From DASXUX01 sp036504595 (GTDB lineage Bacteria; Planctomycetota; SZUA-567; H5-PLA8): a stretch of 64,000 nucleotides of DNA. The notes under the pieces are model-generated. The model had not been told where the DNA came from. It made no database searches and worked only from the letters and a program-made list of their open reading frames with translations. This document shows, in pieces, positions 9,068 through 18,387 of this stretch. Every line of letters starts with the position of its first letter. Position 1 is the stretch's first letter. Position numbers and translations under genes: made by a program. The stretch is from the NCBI GenBank assembly GCA_036504595.1, contig DASXUX010000047.1:62001-126000 (forward strand), written 5' to 3'.

Positions 9068-10081
9068 TCACGCTTCCGTTTGCCGCAGCCACTTCCCAAT
9101 AATCAGTCCCGGGACGAGCAGGCCCAGGCAGATGGCGGCGAACGGCCAGATGGGCGCGAGCACAACCCAGTCGATCTTCGTGGCGCTGAGCGTGCCGAAG
9201 CCCAGCACCATTCCGCAATCGAGCACGCACACGCCCATCACGCCGGCGCGGACCAGATCGCGCGCGGCTTGCGGCGTGCCCAACTTGCGCAGGCGTTTGG
9301 TCAGGTAAAGGAGCACCAGCGTGAGCGGCGCGAGCGCGGCCCACGCCAGGCGCGTCCCGCCGATCGAGCCGATCCCGGCGACGAGGATTCCGCCGAAAGC
9401 CAGGATCCAACCGGCGATGATGGCCGTGGTGCGCTTGCCTTCTTCCTCCTGAGCGGAAAACGCCGTCAGACCGGCCGCGTACAGGCCGGATGCGATGGCC
9501 GGTCCCCACGGGACTTCCAGAAATCCCGCGGTCACCAAGCTGCTGCCGAAATCCGGGTGAGCGCTGAGCCCCAACTGCATATTGAGAAATCGGCACACGC
9601 CGAGAAACAGCGGTCCCGAGAGCGCGTGGTTCTTTGAGTCAAAGTCGTATTTAAGGATCGCTGCCGCCAGCATCGCTCCGCGAATGAGCGAACTCATCCC
9701 CGCTAGCGCCGAAAGCCCCACTCCGATGGCCATCAGCACGACCCCGCACGCAATCGCGCCGTCGACGGATATTTTCCCCGACGGAATCGGGCGGTCGGCA
9801 TGAAACTCCGCGTCGATTTCGCGGTCGGCGACATCGTTGAACGCCATCCCCGCCAGATACAGCGCCGCCGACGCTCCGCAAAGAATGAACAGATTCGCAT
9901 AGCCCTGCCAGCCGTAAAGCCCGCACATGATGCCAAAGCCGGCGACGATATCGGCGATTGCCGTGAAAACGTTGGGAAGCCGAACGAGGCGGAAATAGGC
10001 CTTCAAGGAAAAACCGCGCGACAGCGGCGGGTTGCTCTCTGCTGGCGTGGCATCTGCGTTGGGAATGGGTTCGTCGGGCAT
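9068..10081 (-). CDS. UbiA-family prenyltransferase (EboC-like)
   Basis: Integral membrane protein with about eight or nine hydrophobic helices. The first Asp-rich motif, NDVADREID (82-90), and the following RPIPSGKIS match UbiA enzymes, which attach polyprenyl chains to aromatic or other acceptors. The second region, near 165-190 (YDFDSKNH, then CRFLNMQLG), resembles the EboC subgroup more than UbiA or MenA. Menaquinone-specific neighbours are absent, so the acceptor is unknown. GAGGACGT precedes the ATG. The gene lies downstream of serA, separated by a 150-bp repeat tract. Confidence 0.83.
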   Translation of the reverse strand: MPDEPIPNADATPAESNPPLSRGFSLKAYFRLVRLPNVFTAIADIVAGFGIMCGLYGWQGYANLFILCGASAALYLAGMAFNDVADREIDAEFHADRPIPSGKISVDGAIACGVVLMAIGVGLSALAGMSSLIRGAMLAAAILKYDFDSKNHALSGPLFLGVCRFLNMQLGLSAHPDFGSSLVTAGFLEVPWGPAIASGLYAAGLTAFSAQEEEGKRTTAIIAGWILAFGGILVAGIGSIGGTRLAWAALAPLTLVLLYLTKRLRKLGTPQAARDLVRAGVMGVCVLDCGMVLGFGTLSATKIDWVVLAPIWPFAAICLGLLVPGLIIGKWLRQTEA

Positions 10082-10135
10082 TACGTCCTCGGAGATATCG
10101 CTGTTTGAGCAGTGTAAGAATCCGAAAAGAATTAG

Positions 10136-10231
10136 CCACAGATAAACACAGATGAACGCGGATAGACCCAGGGTGAACTCTAGAAAACCCTCTGCGTCGT
10201 TCTCCGCGCCTTTGCGTCTCTGCGGTGAGAA
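10136..10231. repeat. Heptamer/octamer array, CACAGAT and CTCTGCG families
   Basis: Units of ACACAGAT/GAACGCGG type pass into CTCTGCG/TTCTCCG units of opposite sense. The tract fills the gap between serA and the prenyltransferase gene up to the serA stop codon. It belongs to the same class as the arrays near 13009, 22399, 43425 and 58500. Confidence 0.7.
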
Positions 10232-11422
10232 CTATCGAGTCGTGAGCTCCGCCTGCAGCACGTCCGCATTTTCGCGAATGGTTTTCAATGTCTCGGCGGA
10301 GGGCTCCGACGCAAGCGACAGCGTGCAGCACGCGGCTTGAGCGCCCTCGAACACCGTGTTCTGCATTTCTTCGACGTTGACTTCGTCGCGGCGCAGCCCA
10401 TCGAGGATGCTGGCCAGCACGCCGACGCGGTCGTAGTGCCGCACGACCAGCGTGTACTTTGCCGGCGAGCGCGCGCAGATGTTGACCGCGTTCGGTGGAA
10501 TGCCGGTTTGCTGGAAGACTTTCACGATCCGCACCGCTTCGTCCGCGATGGCTTCGGATGCCTGATCTGTGGAAGCGCCAATATGTGGCGTGCAGACGAC
10601 GCTACGGGCAAGCGCCGTATCGGAGAACTCCGCTTCGCTGCCGCCAGGTTCGCCTTCGAAAACGTCCAGCCCCGCGCGCAGTTTTCCGGTCGCGAGCGCC
10701 TTCTTCAGCGCCGCGGTATCGACGACGTTGCCGCGCGACGTGTTGATCAGGATCGCGCCGGACTTCATTGCGGAGAGAAACGCTTCGTTGATCAGTTGCT
10801 TGGTTTCCGGCGTCGCGGCGATGTGAATGCTGACCGCGTCCGAGAACTGCGCAACTTCTTCAGGACTCTTGGCCAAACACACGCCGGCAGCGTAGGCGGC
10901 TTCGGCGGTCAGGCTGCGGCTCCAGGCGAGCACTTTCATTTCCAATCCGATGGCGCGCCGTGCGACACAGCGGCCGATGGTGCCGAAGCCGATCAGGCCG
11001 AGCGTGCGGCCCTTCAGGCCACGCGCTTTGCCGAACTCGCCCTTCTTCCATTTCCCATTGCGAAGTGAATCGGTCGCATCAACGATGCGCCGGTCCGCAG
11101 CGATCAGCAGCCCGATAGCCAGTTCGGCGACGGCGTCGGCGTTCTTGCCCGGACAGTTGGCGACGTAAATGCCGCGCGCGTTCGCCGCCTTCATGTCGAT
11201 CGTATCGACGCCCGCGCCGGCGCGAATGATCAGCGAGAGGCGCGTCGCGGAATCGATCGTCTTCGCGATGACTTTCTTCGAACGCACGATCAGCACGTCC
11301 GCGTCGCCGATGCTGGCGGGCAGATCCTCGGCCTTCACCCCCGCATCCACGCGCACGTCGCCTAGAGCCTTCAATGCCGTCACTGTTTCTTCAGCGACTT
11401 TGTCCGCGATGAGAATCTTCAT
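10232..11422 (-). CDS. serA: D-3-phosphoglycerate dehydrogenase
   Basis: First committed enzyme of serine biosynthesis, oxidising 3-phosphoglycerate to phosphohydroxypyruvate with NAD+. The N-terminal catalytic half, the Rossmann motif GLIGFGTIGR and the catalytic signatures NTSRGNVVD, GLDVFEGEP and TPHIGAST are clear. A C-terminal ACT-type regulatory domain (about 320-396, starting YTLVVRHYDRVGVLASIL) suggests feedback control. The 396-residue length corresponds to the form without the large intervening domain. GGAGGGGAC precedes the ATG. serC and serB are not in the window. Confidence 0.93.
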   Translation of the reverse strand: MKILIADKVAEETVTALKALGDVRVDAGVKAEDLPASIGDADVLIVRSKKVIAKTIDSATRLSLIIRAGAGVDTIDMKAANARGIYVANCPGKNADAVAELAIGLLIAADRRIVDATDSLRNGKWKKGEFGKARGLKGRTLGLIGFGTIGRCVARRAIGLEMKVLAWSRSLTAEAAYAAGVCLAKSPEEVAQFSDAVSIHIAATPETKQLINEAFLSAMKSGAILINTSRGNVVDTAALKKALATGKLRAGLDVFEGEPGGSEAEFSDTALARSVVCTPHIGASTDQASEAIADEAVRIVKVFQQTGIPPNAVNICARSPAKYTLVVRHYDRVGVLASILDGLRRDEVNVEEMQNTVFEGAQAACCTLSLASEPSAETLKTIRENADVLQAELTTR

Positions 11423-11432
11423 GTCCCCTCCG

Positions 11433-11528
11433 AGTTAGTGCTGAGTGCGGAGTGCTGAGTGCTGAGTCGCAAGCGCGGCGAGGACTCCAGACTCTAGACT
11501 CCAGACTCTAGACTCCAGACTCCAGACT
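11433..11528. repeat. Two adjacent heptamer arrays (GCTGAGT and GACTCCA families)
   Basis: From 11433 to about 11470 there are units of GCTGAGT/GCGGAGT. From 11483 to 11528 there are six or more units of GACTCCA/GACTCTA. The second family is the same as at 3373 and 29329. The tract lies between serA and the Gfo/Idh gene, which are on the same strand. Confidence 0.82.
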
Positions 11529-11534
11529 GTCGTT

Positions 11535-12818
11535 TCACCACATTTTCCACGGTGCCCTCATCGGATACGTCAGCAGCGACTCGGCCTGCGGGTCGTCGAT
11601 GAAGTGCTCCGTATCCGGATTCCAGCGCAGCTTCCGGCCGAGTTTCAGCGCGATGCCGCCGAGCAGACAGGTGCTGCAGGAGCGGTGCGCGATGTCGATG
11701 GGCGTGAGCGTTTCGGCGCGCGACTTCACGCACTGGATGAAGTTCGCTTCGTGGTTGGCGCTTTCGTAAAGGTGAACTTCGCCGGGGCTGAATTTCTCGC
11801 GCATCAGCGACGGCGGGTCGCATTCGATGCCGCCGCGCGTAAAGACCGTGCCTTTGGTTCCGACGAACGTCACGCCGTGGCGATTGCGGCCGGTGTCGGT
11901 CATCGTGATCGAGAAGCCGTTGGCGTACTTGAAGTGGAGTTCGTACGTCAGCACCGTATCGAACAGGCCTTCGGCCGGGTAAACGCCAGTGCCTTCGATT
12001 TCGACCGGCCCGCTGCGTTCCATGCCGATGGCCCACTGAGCGATATCGATGTCGTGTACGCCGTAGCCCGCGACCCAGCCGCTTTTGCTGTAGTCCGAGA
12101 CGAAGTACCAGCCCGGCAGGCCGCCGGCCGTTCCGACGCGCGCCGGACAGTACGGCGCCCACGGCGCGGGGCCGAGCCACAGGTCGTAGTCGAAATCGGG
12201 CGGCACGGGCTGGGGCTGATGAAAGCCGGTCGCGATGCCCGGCGGCGACCCGATCTTGATCTCTTTGATTTCGCCGAGCCGCCCGTTGCGGACGAGTTCG
12301 CAGGCGTGGCGCGTGCCGAAACTGGACTTAAGCTGCGTGCCATGCTGGAACACGGTGCCGTAGCGATGAATCGTTTCGCGCAAGTATTGCCCTTCGGAGA
12401 TCACGTTGGCCAGCGGCTTCTCGCAATAAACATCTTTGCCGGCTTTGGCCGCTGCGTTGGAGATCAGCGTGTGCCAGTGATCAGGGGTGCCGACGAGGAC
12501 CGCGTCCACGTCTTTGCGGTCGAGCAGTTCGCGGAAATCGCGATGCTGGTTTTCGGGTGGGACTTTGGCGAGGCCCGCGGCGCGCTGGCGGTGTTGAGTA
12601 TTCGGGTCGGCGAGGGCGAGGATCTGGGTGTCCCTGACGCCCATGAAGTTCTGCATGCCGTTGGTGCCTTTTCCGCCGCAGCCGATGATGCCTAGCGTAA
12701 TGCGATTGCTCGGTGCGACGGTGCCATCAGCGCCAATGGCGGAGCTGGGGATGAAATAGGGCGCGGCGACGGTGCCGCAGGCCAGGTTGCGCAGGAAGTT
12801 GCGCCGACTGGTTCGCAT
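11535..12818 (-). CDS. Tat-exported Gfo/Idh/MocA-family oxidoreductase
   Basis: NAD(P)-dependent sugar or inositol-type dehydrogenase of the Gfo/Idh/MocA family. The twin-arginine signal SRRNFLRN at residues 4-11 indicates folded export. The Rossmann motif LGIIGCGGKG is followed by the family's EKP motif (VYCEKPLAN) and the C-terminal domain with GYGVHDIDIAQW. The start at 12818 is chosen because GGAGGTGAAG precedes it. An upstream extension of the frame would only translate a heptamer array. Such exported oxidoreductases are abundant in planctomycetes and are thought to work on sugars, sometimes in glycoside breakdown. The exact substrate cannot be told. Confidence 0.88.
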   Translation of the reverse strand: MRTSRRNFLRNLACGTVAAPYFIPSSAIGADGTVAPSNRITLGIIGCGGKGTNGMQNFMGVRDTQILALADPNTQHRQRAAGLAKVPPENQHRDFRELLDRKDVDAVLVGTPDHWHTLISNAAAKAGKDVYCEKPLANVISEGQYLRETIHRYGTVFQHGTQLKSSFGTRHACELVRNGRLGEIKEIKIGSPPGIATGFHQPQPVPPDFDYDLWLGPAPWAPYCPARVGTAGGLPGWYFVSDYSKSGWVAGYGVHDIDIAQWAIGMERSGPVEIEGTGVYPAEGLFDTVLTYELHFKYANGFSITMTDTGRNRHGVTFVGTKGTVFTRGGIECDPPSLMREKFSPGEVHLYESANHEANFIQCVKSRAETLTPIDIAHRSCSTCLLGGIALKLGRKLRWNPDTEHFIDDPQAESLLTYPMRAPWKMW

Positions 12819-12837
12819 AATCTTCACCTCCCTCCAA

Positions 12838-13168
12838 AATGATGAATGATGAATGCGGAATGATGAATATGGCTGCGATGGCGCGAGAGGCAACGCCAAA
12901 GATCTAATTTCGCATTCACCATTCCTCATTCAGCATTCGGCGAGCGACCGCTGCCCAGCCCGGACAAGCCGGACGTGAGCCGGTGTCCGATCGTCCAAAA
13001 GAACAGCCTTCAACACAGAGACGCGGAGGACACAGAGTTCACAGAGTGTTTTTTTATTCTGTTCTTTCCCTGCGCCCTGTGCGTTCTCTGTGCCTCTGTG
13101 TTGAAGTCAGTTCCGTTCGTCCACCTCCAGATCTTGCCCAAAGAGCACAAGGTTCAAGTACGAAGGGC
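12838..13168. repeat. Two inverted arrays: AATGATG family and CACAGAG family
   Basis: The gap holds two hairpins. At 12838-12872 and 12910-12940, AATGATG/AATGCGG units face their reverse complements (CATTCAC/CATTCCT). At 13009-13048 and 13069-13106, CACAGAG/GCGGAGGA units face CTCTGTG units, with a perfect 13-bp outer stem CTTCAACACAGAG. I see no gene in the remainder. Confidence 0.8.
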
Positions 13169-14176
13169 CTACTGTCGTTTTCCGTTATACACAGCCGCCT
13201 GGTCCCCCAGCGCCGCATCGTCCGCCGCTCCTTTATGTATCCACAGACGGTACTTCAGCACGAGCGGCTTATCTTTCGTGATGGTGTAGCGGGTGCCCTT
13301 GGCGGGAAACGTGGGTTGGAGCCACGGCAGGTCGGGATACTTCACCCACTCGCCAGGATAGTCCGGGTTGCTGATGTGCTGGAGGATCCCAATGCCCGAG
13401 GCTTCGGTCTGGCCGTCGCGGATGCCGGAGTGCAGGCCCCACGTTCGCTGCGGCTGAACATTAGCATCATTGAACGTGCGAAGCTCTTGGTGCTTTGACG
13501 GCGAGAAGCGCAGGTTCAGGCCGCCGTAAGCGTTCTGGCCGCGGCGAGCGACCTGCACGTCGGCGTCGATCGCGGTGAAGCGGAATTCGAAGTCGATCAG
13601 GCGGCCTTTGTCGTTGGCATGGAAGGCGCGGATCAAAGCGACTTCGGTCACGATGGGCGTCTTGTCCTCCCAGCGCCATTCGCTTTGGCCTTCGACAAGC
13701 GCGAAGTCCGCGGTGGTTTCGGTGCGGACTTTTCCGATCGGCCGCGCGAACACGTTCTGCAGCGCGTGCAGGTCGCCGCGTTTGCCCTGCCAGTCCACTT
13801 CGGGCCAGGCCCAATAGATGCCGCGGTGATGCGGATGGTCGGGAACCCAGTCGTTGGTCAGGACTTCGCCCGAAAGACCATACAGCGGATGGATGTAGTC
13901 GGCTCGCGCAACGGCGTATTTTTTGTTTCCCGCGGCGATTTTCGGCGCGACGTCTTCGGGGAGTGGAACGATGCCGTGGTTGTAGCGCAGGACCGGCTTG
14001 CCGTCGTCGAGGATCGTCCAAGCGTCGGCCGCAGCGTCCTCTTTGATGGTCATTTCCGCATAAGCCACAGATGAACACAGGGCAAAACAGAGAAATCCGA
14101 AACTCGAAATTCGAAAGAAACAGAAAAACGGCAAACGGAAAAAAGCAACCGGATGAGCGCGCGCGGACGTTTGCAT
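13169..14176 (-). CDS. Exported DUF6807 (PmoA-like) protein
   Basis: Exported protein of the DUF6807 family, often named PmoA-family in planctomycetes although no link to methane oxidation is expected here. Recognisable family stretches are YNHGIVPLPEDV, YIHPLYGLSGEVLTNDWVPDHPHHRGIYWAW (in two parts) and LRFSPSKHQELRTF. The family is thought to have a beta-sandwich fold and is common beside sugar-processing genes. The ATG at 14176 follows GCGAGGGG; a TTG seven codons upstream is less likely. The signal-peptide region (residues 9-42, rich in Phe) is encoded by a degenerate AAATTCG-type repeat tract. It is divergent from the 1306-residue gene. Confidence 0.82.
   Translation of the reverse strand: MQTSARAHPVAFFRLPFFCFFRISSFGFLCFALCSSVAYAEMTIKEDAAADAWTILDDGKPVLRYNHGIVPLPEDVAPKIAAGNKKYAVARADYIHPLYGLSGEVLTNDWVPDHPHHRGIYWAWPEVDWQGKRGDLHALQNVFARPIGKVRTETTADFALVEGQSEWRWEDKTPIVTEVALIRAFHANDKGRLIDFEFRFTAIDADVQVARRGQNAYGGLNLRFSPSKHQELRTFNDANVQPQRTWGLHSGIRDGQTEASGIGILQHISNPDYPGEWVKYPDLPWLQPTFPAKGTRYTITKDKPLVLKYRLWIHKGAADDAALGDQAAVYNGKRQ
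14060..14155. repeat. Repeat tract inside the signal-peptide codons of the DUF6807 gene
   Basis: CACAGATGA/ACACAGGG units are followed by GAAACTC, GAAATTC and GAAAGAA units on the plus strand. On the minus strand the tract encodes the hydrophobic N-terminus of the exported protein at 13169-14176. Confidence 0.6.
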
Positions 14177-14302
14177 GTAGAGCCCCTCGCTGAACAAATA
14201 TTTGAGATTAGCCTACCACGAAAACATCGTTTGTCACGATTGCTGGATTTGTGAACGACGGCTGATAGAACGAAAGCATCCCTGAGATCGAAAGGATCGC
14301 GT

Positions 14303-17300
14303 ATGCTCTTTCCTGCCTCCTGCTTCCAGCCTCCTGCCTCCCGCTTTTTCCTCTGCGTCCTCTGCGTCCTCTGCGGTGAGCTTCTCTCGGGTGAACAAAT
14401 CGGTGTGCGGCCGTATGAACTGGACTGGGCCAATCGCACGGAGGACGAACACCCGGCCTTGGTGAACTTTGAAAACTTGGACGGCTGGAAAGTGGAATGC
14501 CGCGAAGCCGAGGCGAAGTTCGAGCGGACGCGCGAGCAGCAGATCTGGGGACAGTATGTGGGGAAGCTCACGTACCGCGGCACGGGAAACAACCCGCAGG
14601 TCAAAATTCTGCCGCCGGCGCCGGTGAAGATTTCGGCGGCGTTCGATGCGGTGACGTGCTGGATCTACGGCAACAACTGGGGCTGGACGCACGATCCGGA
14701 GACGCCGCAGGTCAGCGTTGCGGCGCTGTTCGACGATTCGGAGGGCAAGGAGTTCAGCATCCCGCTGGCTCACGTGAATTGGACGGAGTGGCATCTGTGC
14801 CACCGGCGGTTGACGCCCGAACAGATTGCGCGCGTGAACAAAGGCGCGGCGTTCAAGGGGTTCACAATCACCGGCGGAAAGAATCAGAAAGACCGCGCGC
14901 TGTTCTTCGACAACCTCGCAGTGTTCACCGAAAAGTTCGAACCGTTGTCGTTTCAGCCGCGGCCGGAGCGCGGGATTGCGATGTTCCCGGGGCAGAGCGC
15001 CGGAGCGAACACGGGGCCGGGGAAGCTGCCGTTTCCGACGCGGCCAGAGACGATCCTGCCGAGCAACTTAATGAAGGACTTCAAGAACGCGATCGAAAAG
15101 GACCGCGATGCTTTTCTCTTCAAGTACGACGGCAGCGATGGAAAGCTCGTTTATCGTTTCTGGCCGCGCAGCGGAATGTTGACGGACATCACGGCGCAAT
15201 GGGTTGGCCACGCTGAGGCCATTGTTCCCTGCGCTGGCGGCGGGATTCGCTTTCAAACGAAGGAAGGCGTGGCGGCGCCGCGCGTTTCGGCTCATCTTGG
15301 GACGGAACAAAAAGGAGAGACGGTTGAGTCGCGCTGGCAACTGAAGGCCGGCGAGACGGCAGCGGACGTCACTTACGTCTTTCGCATCTGGGGCAAGTCG
15401 CTGGTCGTGGATGTGCTCGCGCCAGGTGGCCTGATTGAGAGCGTGCAGTTCGGCCGCGCGACGGGCCTGCAGAATCCGCGCCTGGTGACGGTGCCGTACT
15501 ATCTTTATGGCGGAACGCGGCCGGCGATTGTTGTCAGTGGGCAACCCGAGATGCCGCTCTTTCTGGCGGGGCATAGCGATTGGTGTCTTTCCAACGCGTC
15601 AACTCTTTGGGCTGCGAACGCGGTTGAAGCCAGCGGCGTAACGTACAACGGCGGGACGCGATACATTCCAAAGACCGACGGCAAGCGCAACGATTGTTTT
15701 GAGCGCTTCTTCATTACGGTGTCGCCGCGCTTTGAAGAAGTGCTGCCGAACATTCCCAATCCAGTCTCGCCATGGAAGAAGGTCACCGGCACCAGAGTCT
15801 GGCGCGCTCACGGAGCCAGCAATCGCGAGGCGGACGTGAAGCACTGGACCGAGGCGCACCGCTACGGCATGACGGAACTGGTCATTACCGATCACGAAAC
15901 GATGTGGCGCGACGGCGGGGAGAGCTTCACGTTCCGCACCAAGGCCGCTCCGAAAAAGGGCGGCGACGAAGGCGCGAAAGCCTATTCGCGGACGATGCAG
16001 GACAAACTGGGCTTCGTTTATGGCCCGTACAACAACTTCACCGATTTTGCGCCGGTCAATGAATTCTGGAGCACCGATATGGTGTCGCGGAGCTCTGACA
16101 ATCAACTTCAGCATGCGTGGATGAGATGCTACGCGCCCAAGCCGGCTCGCGCGGTGGAGTACTGCGCGAAGCTCTCGCCAATAAATCAAAGCAAGTTCGG
16201 CTTCAGCACGGCGTATTGCGATGTGCACACGGCGGTCACGCCGTGGGAGCGCGTCGATTATGACGCTCGCGTGTCGGGCGCGGGAACGTTCGCGGCGGTG
16301 TTCTATTCGTTCGGCGAAATCATGCTGCTGCAGAAAGAGGCGTGGAAAGGGCCGGTTTATTCCGAAGGCAACAACCACTTTGAATACTGCGGGCTGACTG
16401 ACGGCAATTACGCGCAGGACCAGAATTATCGGATCAGCACGCATCCGTGGCTGGTTGATTTCGATCTGCTGAAGCTGCATGAACTGTGCTGCAACTTCGG
16501 CATGGGCAACCCGGACATGTTCTATTGCAGCGATCCGAAAGATCCCGAGATGGATCGCTTTCTCGCCGCGACTGTCGCCTTCGGCCACCCGGGATTCCTG
16601 ATGTACGAAGGCGGAATGAAGAACGCACTCAAGAGCTACTACATGCTTCAACAACTGCACAGCCGTTACGCGCTTTCGAGCGCGAAGGAGATTCGTTACG
16701 CGGACGCCAAAGGAAAATTTTTCGAGACGAGCGCCGCCATTGCGAACGGCGTGTTCGAGCGCTCACAGATCGTGACGCGCTATTCCGACGGAACGATCAC
16801 GGGCGTGAACGGGCATCCGAGCGAGCGGCTGGTTGTCGAAGCGTTCGGCCGCAAGCTGGATCTGCCGCCGAATGGGTATGCGGGGTGGACGGAAGACGGA
16901 AAGATCGACGTGTTCAGCGGCGATAGGGACGGACACCGCTGCGATTTCGCCTTTACTCCGGCGTACATCTACGTCGATGGGCGCGGGGAGTTCACACGTT
17001 TTCATCTGAAAGCTGATGCGGACGAGAAAGACTCCGCGCTGGCCGCTTCAAACGGAATCGGTATCTGCCGGATTTTGCCAGATAACTACGAGATTGTTCC
17101 GTTCCAGAATGCCGATTGCGGCTTTGCGATTCCGGTCAAAGATGCTGTGGCCCTCGACAAGGACGGAAAGGAACTCGGGCCGGCGACGCTGCGGGTTGCG
17201 CGCGGCCTGACGTATGTCCTTCCGGTGCAAGGGGCGTTCAGCTACAAGCTCAGCAAGGGCGATGAGCAGGCTAAATCAGCGCTGAAGTGCGAGCGTGATC

Positions 17301-18223
17301 ATGTGGTGCCCGGCGAGAAGGTGACTATTCGCGGCAAGAAGGATCATGTTCTGGAAGTTCCGCAGACTGCCAAGCCGGGCGCGCGCATCTGGCAGGAGTT
17401 CGAGAAGGAGTGGATCGATTTCACGGTCGTGCCGCTGGTCACAGCCGATGTGGGTTTGGATGGCAACACACTGAAGCTTGCATTGAACAGCCATCTGGCC
17501 AAAGGTGAGGAGTTCACGCTTTCCGTCGGCAAGCACGAACAGAAACTGTCGCTGAAGCCGGGCAAGATCACGACGGCGACGGTCGATCTCGGCAAACCCG
17601 AAACCGAGTCGGACGAAATGCTGAAAATCATGCTCCAAGCGGGCGAGATGAGCCTGCAACTTGAGCGCGCATTGCACACACGCTTGGGGCTGCGGACGCT
17701 GGCGAAGCTGCCGGAGCGCTGGCGCGCGGGGATGCGCGTGCGCGGACAGGACGAGCGCTTCGATTTCGGGGAATCGCACGGTTACGTGCGCGCGGGTGCC
17801 GGCGCATGTGGCGGCGTCTCGCGCAACGGGCTGACGATGCATCCGCCATATCAGGGCGGGGTGGGGTATAGCTTTGCGCTCTACGATCCGCAGACGCTGC
17901 CGAAAGAGCCGGCGGCATTTCGAGCGTATGTCGGGAAGATCGACGGCGGCGATTTGGGCGACGGGATTCTTTACAAAGTTGCGGTCGTGGACGATCGCGG
18001 CGAGGAGAAAACTGTTTCCGAGCAGACCGTCACCAAACACGAATGGCTGCCGATCGAAGCGGACCTTTCGCCGTGGGCCGGCAAGCGCGTGAGCATCAAG
18101 CTGATTGCGGACGTGGGCGTGAAGGACAATTCAAGCGGCGATTGGGCCTGCTGGGCGGAAATGCGGATTGAAGATGGTCAGAAACGGCTGATCAGGACGT
18201 TGGAGGAGAAGAAACAGCAGTAG
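14303..18223 (+). CDS. Large exported protein, possible glycoside hydrolase
   Basis: A 1306-residue exported protein that I cannot assign to a named family with certainty. Its N-terminus (1-33) is a signal-like segment encoded by a heptamer array. A beta-rich region (about 40-480) precedes a segment (about 490-830) that could be a TIM barrel, with candidate acidic residues in AYCDVHTAVTPWERVDYD and GPVYSEGNNHF. The order Asp then Glu recalls GH101/GH129-type endo-acting hydrolases, but that is inference. C-terminal beta domains follow, the last (about 1130-1306) resembling a carbohydrate-binding jelly roll. The ATG at 14303 has AAGGA about seven bases upstream. It faces a DUF6807 gene divergently. 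Confidence 0.7.
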   Translation: MLFPASCFQPPASRFFLCVLCVLCGELLSGEQIGVRPYELDWANRTEDEHPALVNFENLDGWKVECREAEAKFERTREQQIWGQYVGKLTYRGTGNNPQVKILPPAPVKISAAFDAVTCWIYGNNWGWTHDPETPQVSVAALFDDSEGKEFSIPLAHVNWTEWHLCHRRLTPEQIARVNKGAAFKGFTITGGKNQKDRALFFDNLAVFTEKFEPLSFQPRPERGIAMFPGQSAGANTGPGKLPFPTRPETILPSNLMKDFKNAIEKDRDAFLFKYDGSDGKLVYRFWPRSGMLTDITAQWVGHAEAIVPCAGGGIRFQTKEGVAAPRVSAHLGTEQKGETVESRWQLKAGETAADVTYVFRIWGKSLVVDVLAPGGLIESVQFGRATGLQNPRLVTVPYYLYGGTRPAIVVSGQPEMPLFLAGHSDWCLSNASTLWAANAVEASGVTYNGGTRYIPKTDGKRNDCFERFFITVSPRFEEVLPNIPNPVSPWKKVTGTRVWRAHGASNREADVKHWTEAHRYGMTELVITDHETMWRDGGESFTFRTKAAPKKGGDEGAKAYSRTMQDKLGFVYGPYNNFTDFAPVNEFWSTDMVSRSSDNQLQHAWMRCYAPKPARAVEYCAKLSPINQSKFGFSTAYCDVHTAVTPWERVDYDARVSGAGTFAAVFYSFGEIMLLQKEAWKGPVYSEGNNHFEYCGLTDGNYAQDQNYRISTHPWLVDFDLLKLHELCCNFGMGNPDMFYCSDPKDPEMDRFLAATVAFGHPGFLMYEGGMKNALKSYYMLQQLHSRYALSSAKEIRYADAKGKFFETSAAIANGVFERSQIVTRYSDGTITGVNGHPSERLVVEAFGRKLDLPPNGYAGWTEDGKIDVFSGDRDGHRCDFAFTPAYIYVDGRGEFTRFHLKADADEKDSALAASNGIGICRILPDNYEIVPFQNADCGFAIPVKDAVALDKDGKELGPATLRVARGLTYVLPVQGAFSYKLSKGDEQAKSALKCERDHVVPGEKVTIRGKKDHVLEVPQTAKPGARIWQEFEKEWIDFTVVPLVTADVGLDGNTLKLALNSHLAKGEEFTLSVGKHEQKLSLKPGKITTATVDLGKPETESDEMLKIMLQAGEMSLQLERALHTRLGLRTLAKLPERWRAGMRVRGQDERFDFGESHGYVRAGAGACGGVSRNGLTMHPPYQGGVGYSFALYDPQTLPKEPAAFRAYVGKIDGGDLGDGILYKVAVVDDRGEEKTVSEQTVTKHEWLPIEADLSPWAGKRVSIKLIADVGVKDNSSGDWACWAEMRIEDGQKRLIRTLEEKKQQ
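14308..14392. repeat. Heptamer array inside the 5' end of the large exported gene
   Basis: CTCCTGC/TTCCAGC units change into CTCTGCGTC units. In the coding frame they give the Cys/Leu/Phe-rich N-terminal segment of the 14303-18223 product, so the array forms its signal-peptide region. Confidence 0.75.
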
Positions 18224-18233
18224 GCTGTGGCAG

Positions 18234-18320
18234 TAAGCAGGTGGCAGGAACGGGGAACTGCGCCTTGGGCGCAAACCTAACCCCCCGGCCCCCTTCCCTC
18301 GGAGGGAAGGGGGAGATGGG
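18234..18320 (+). repeat. GTGGCAG heptamers and a GC-rich hairpin after the large exported gene
   Basis: At 18234-18260 there are units of GTGGCAG/TAAGCAG. At 18289-18313 a near-perfect palindrome (CCCCCTTCCCTC facing GAGGGAAGGGGG) could form a strong hairpin, but no T-run follows. It may end the transcript of the upstream gene or be a dispersed repeat. Confidence 0.6.
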
Positions 18321-18387
18321 GATACGATAGCTCTCTTCAATTGCTGCCGATGGACAAAAAGCAGTGTGTAGAGTACATTATAAAGCG

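Noticed and set aside
12819..12929. 37-codon N-terminal extension of the Gfo/Idh gene
   Set aside because: It would translate an inverted AATGATG array. The Tat motif and SD place the start at 12818.
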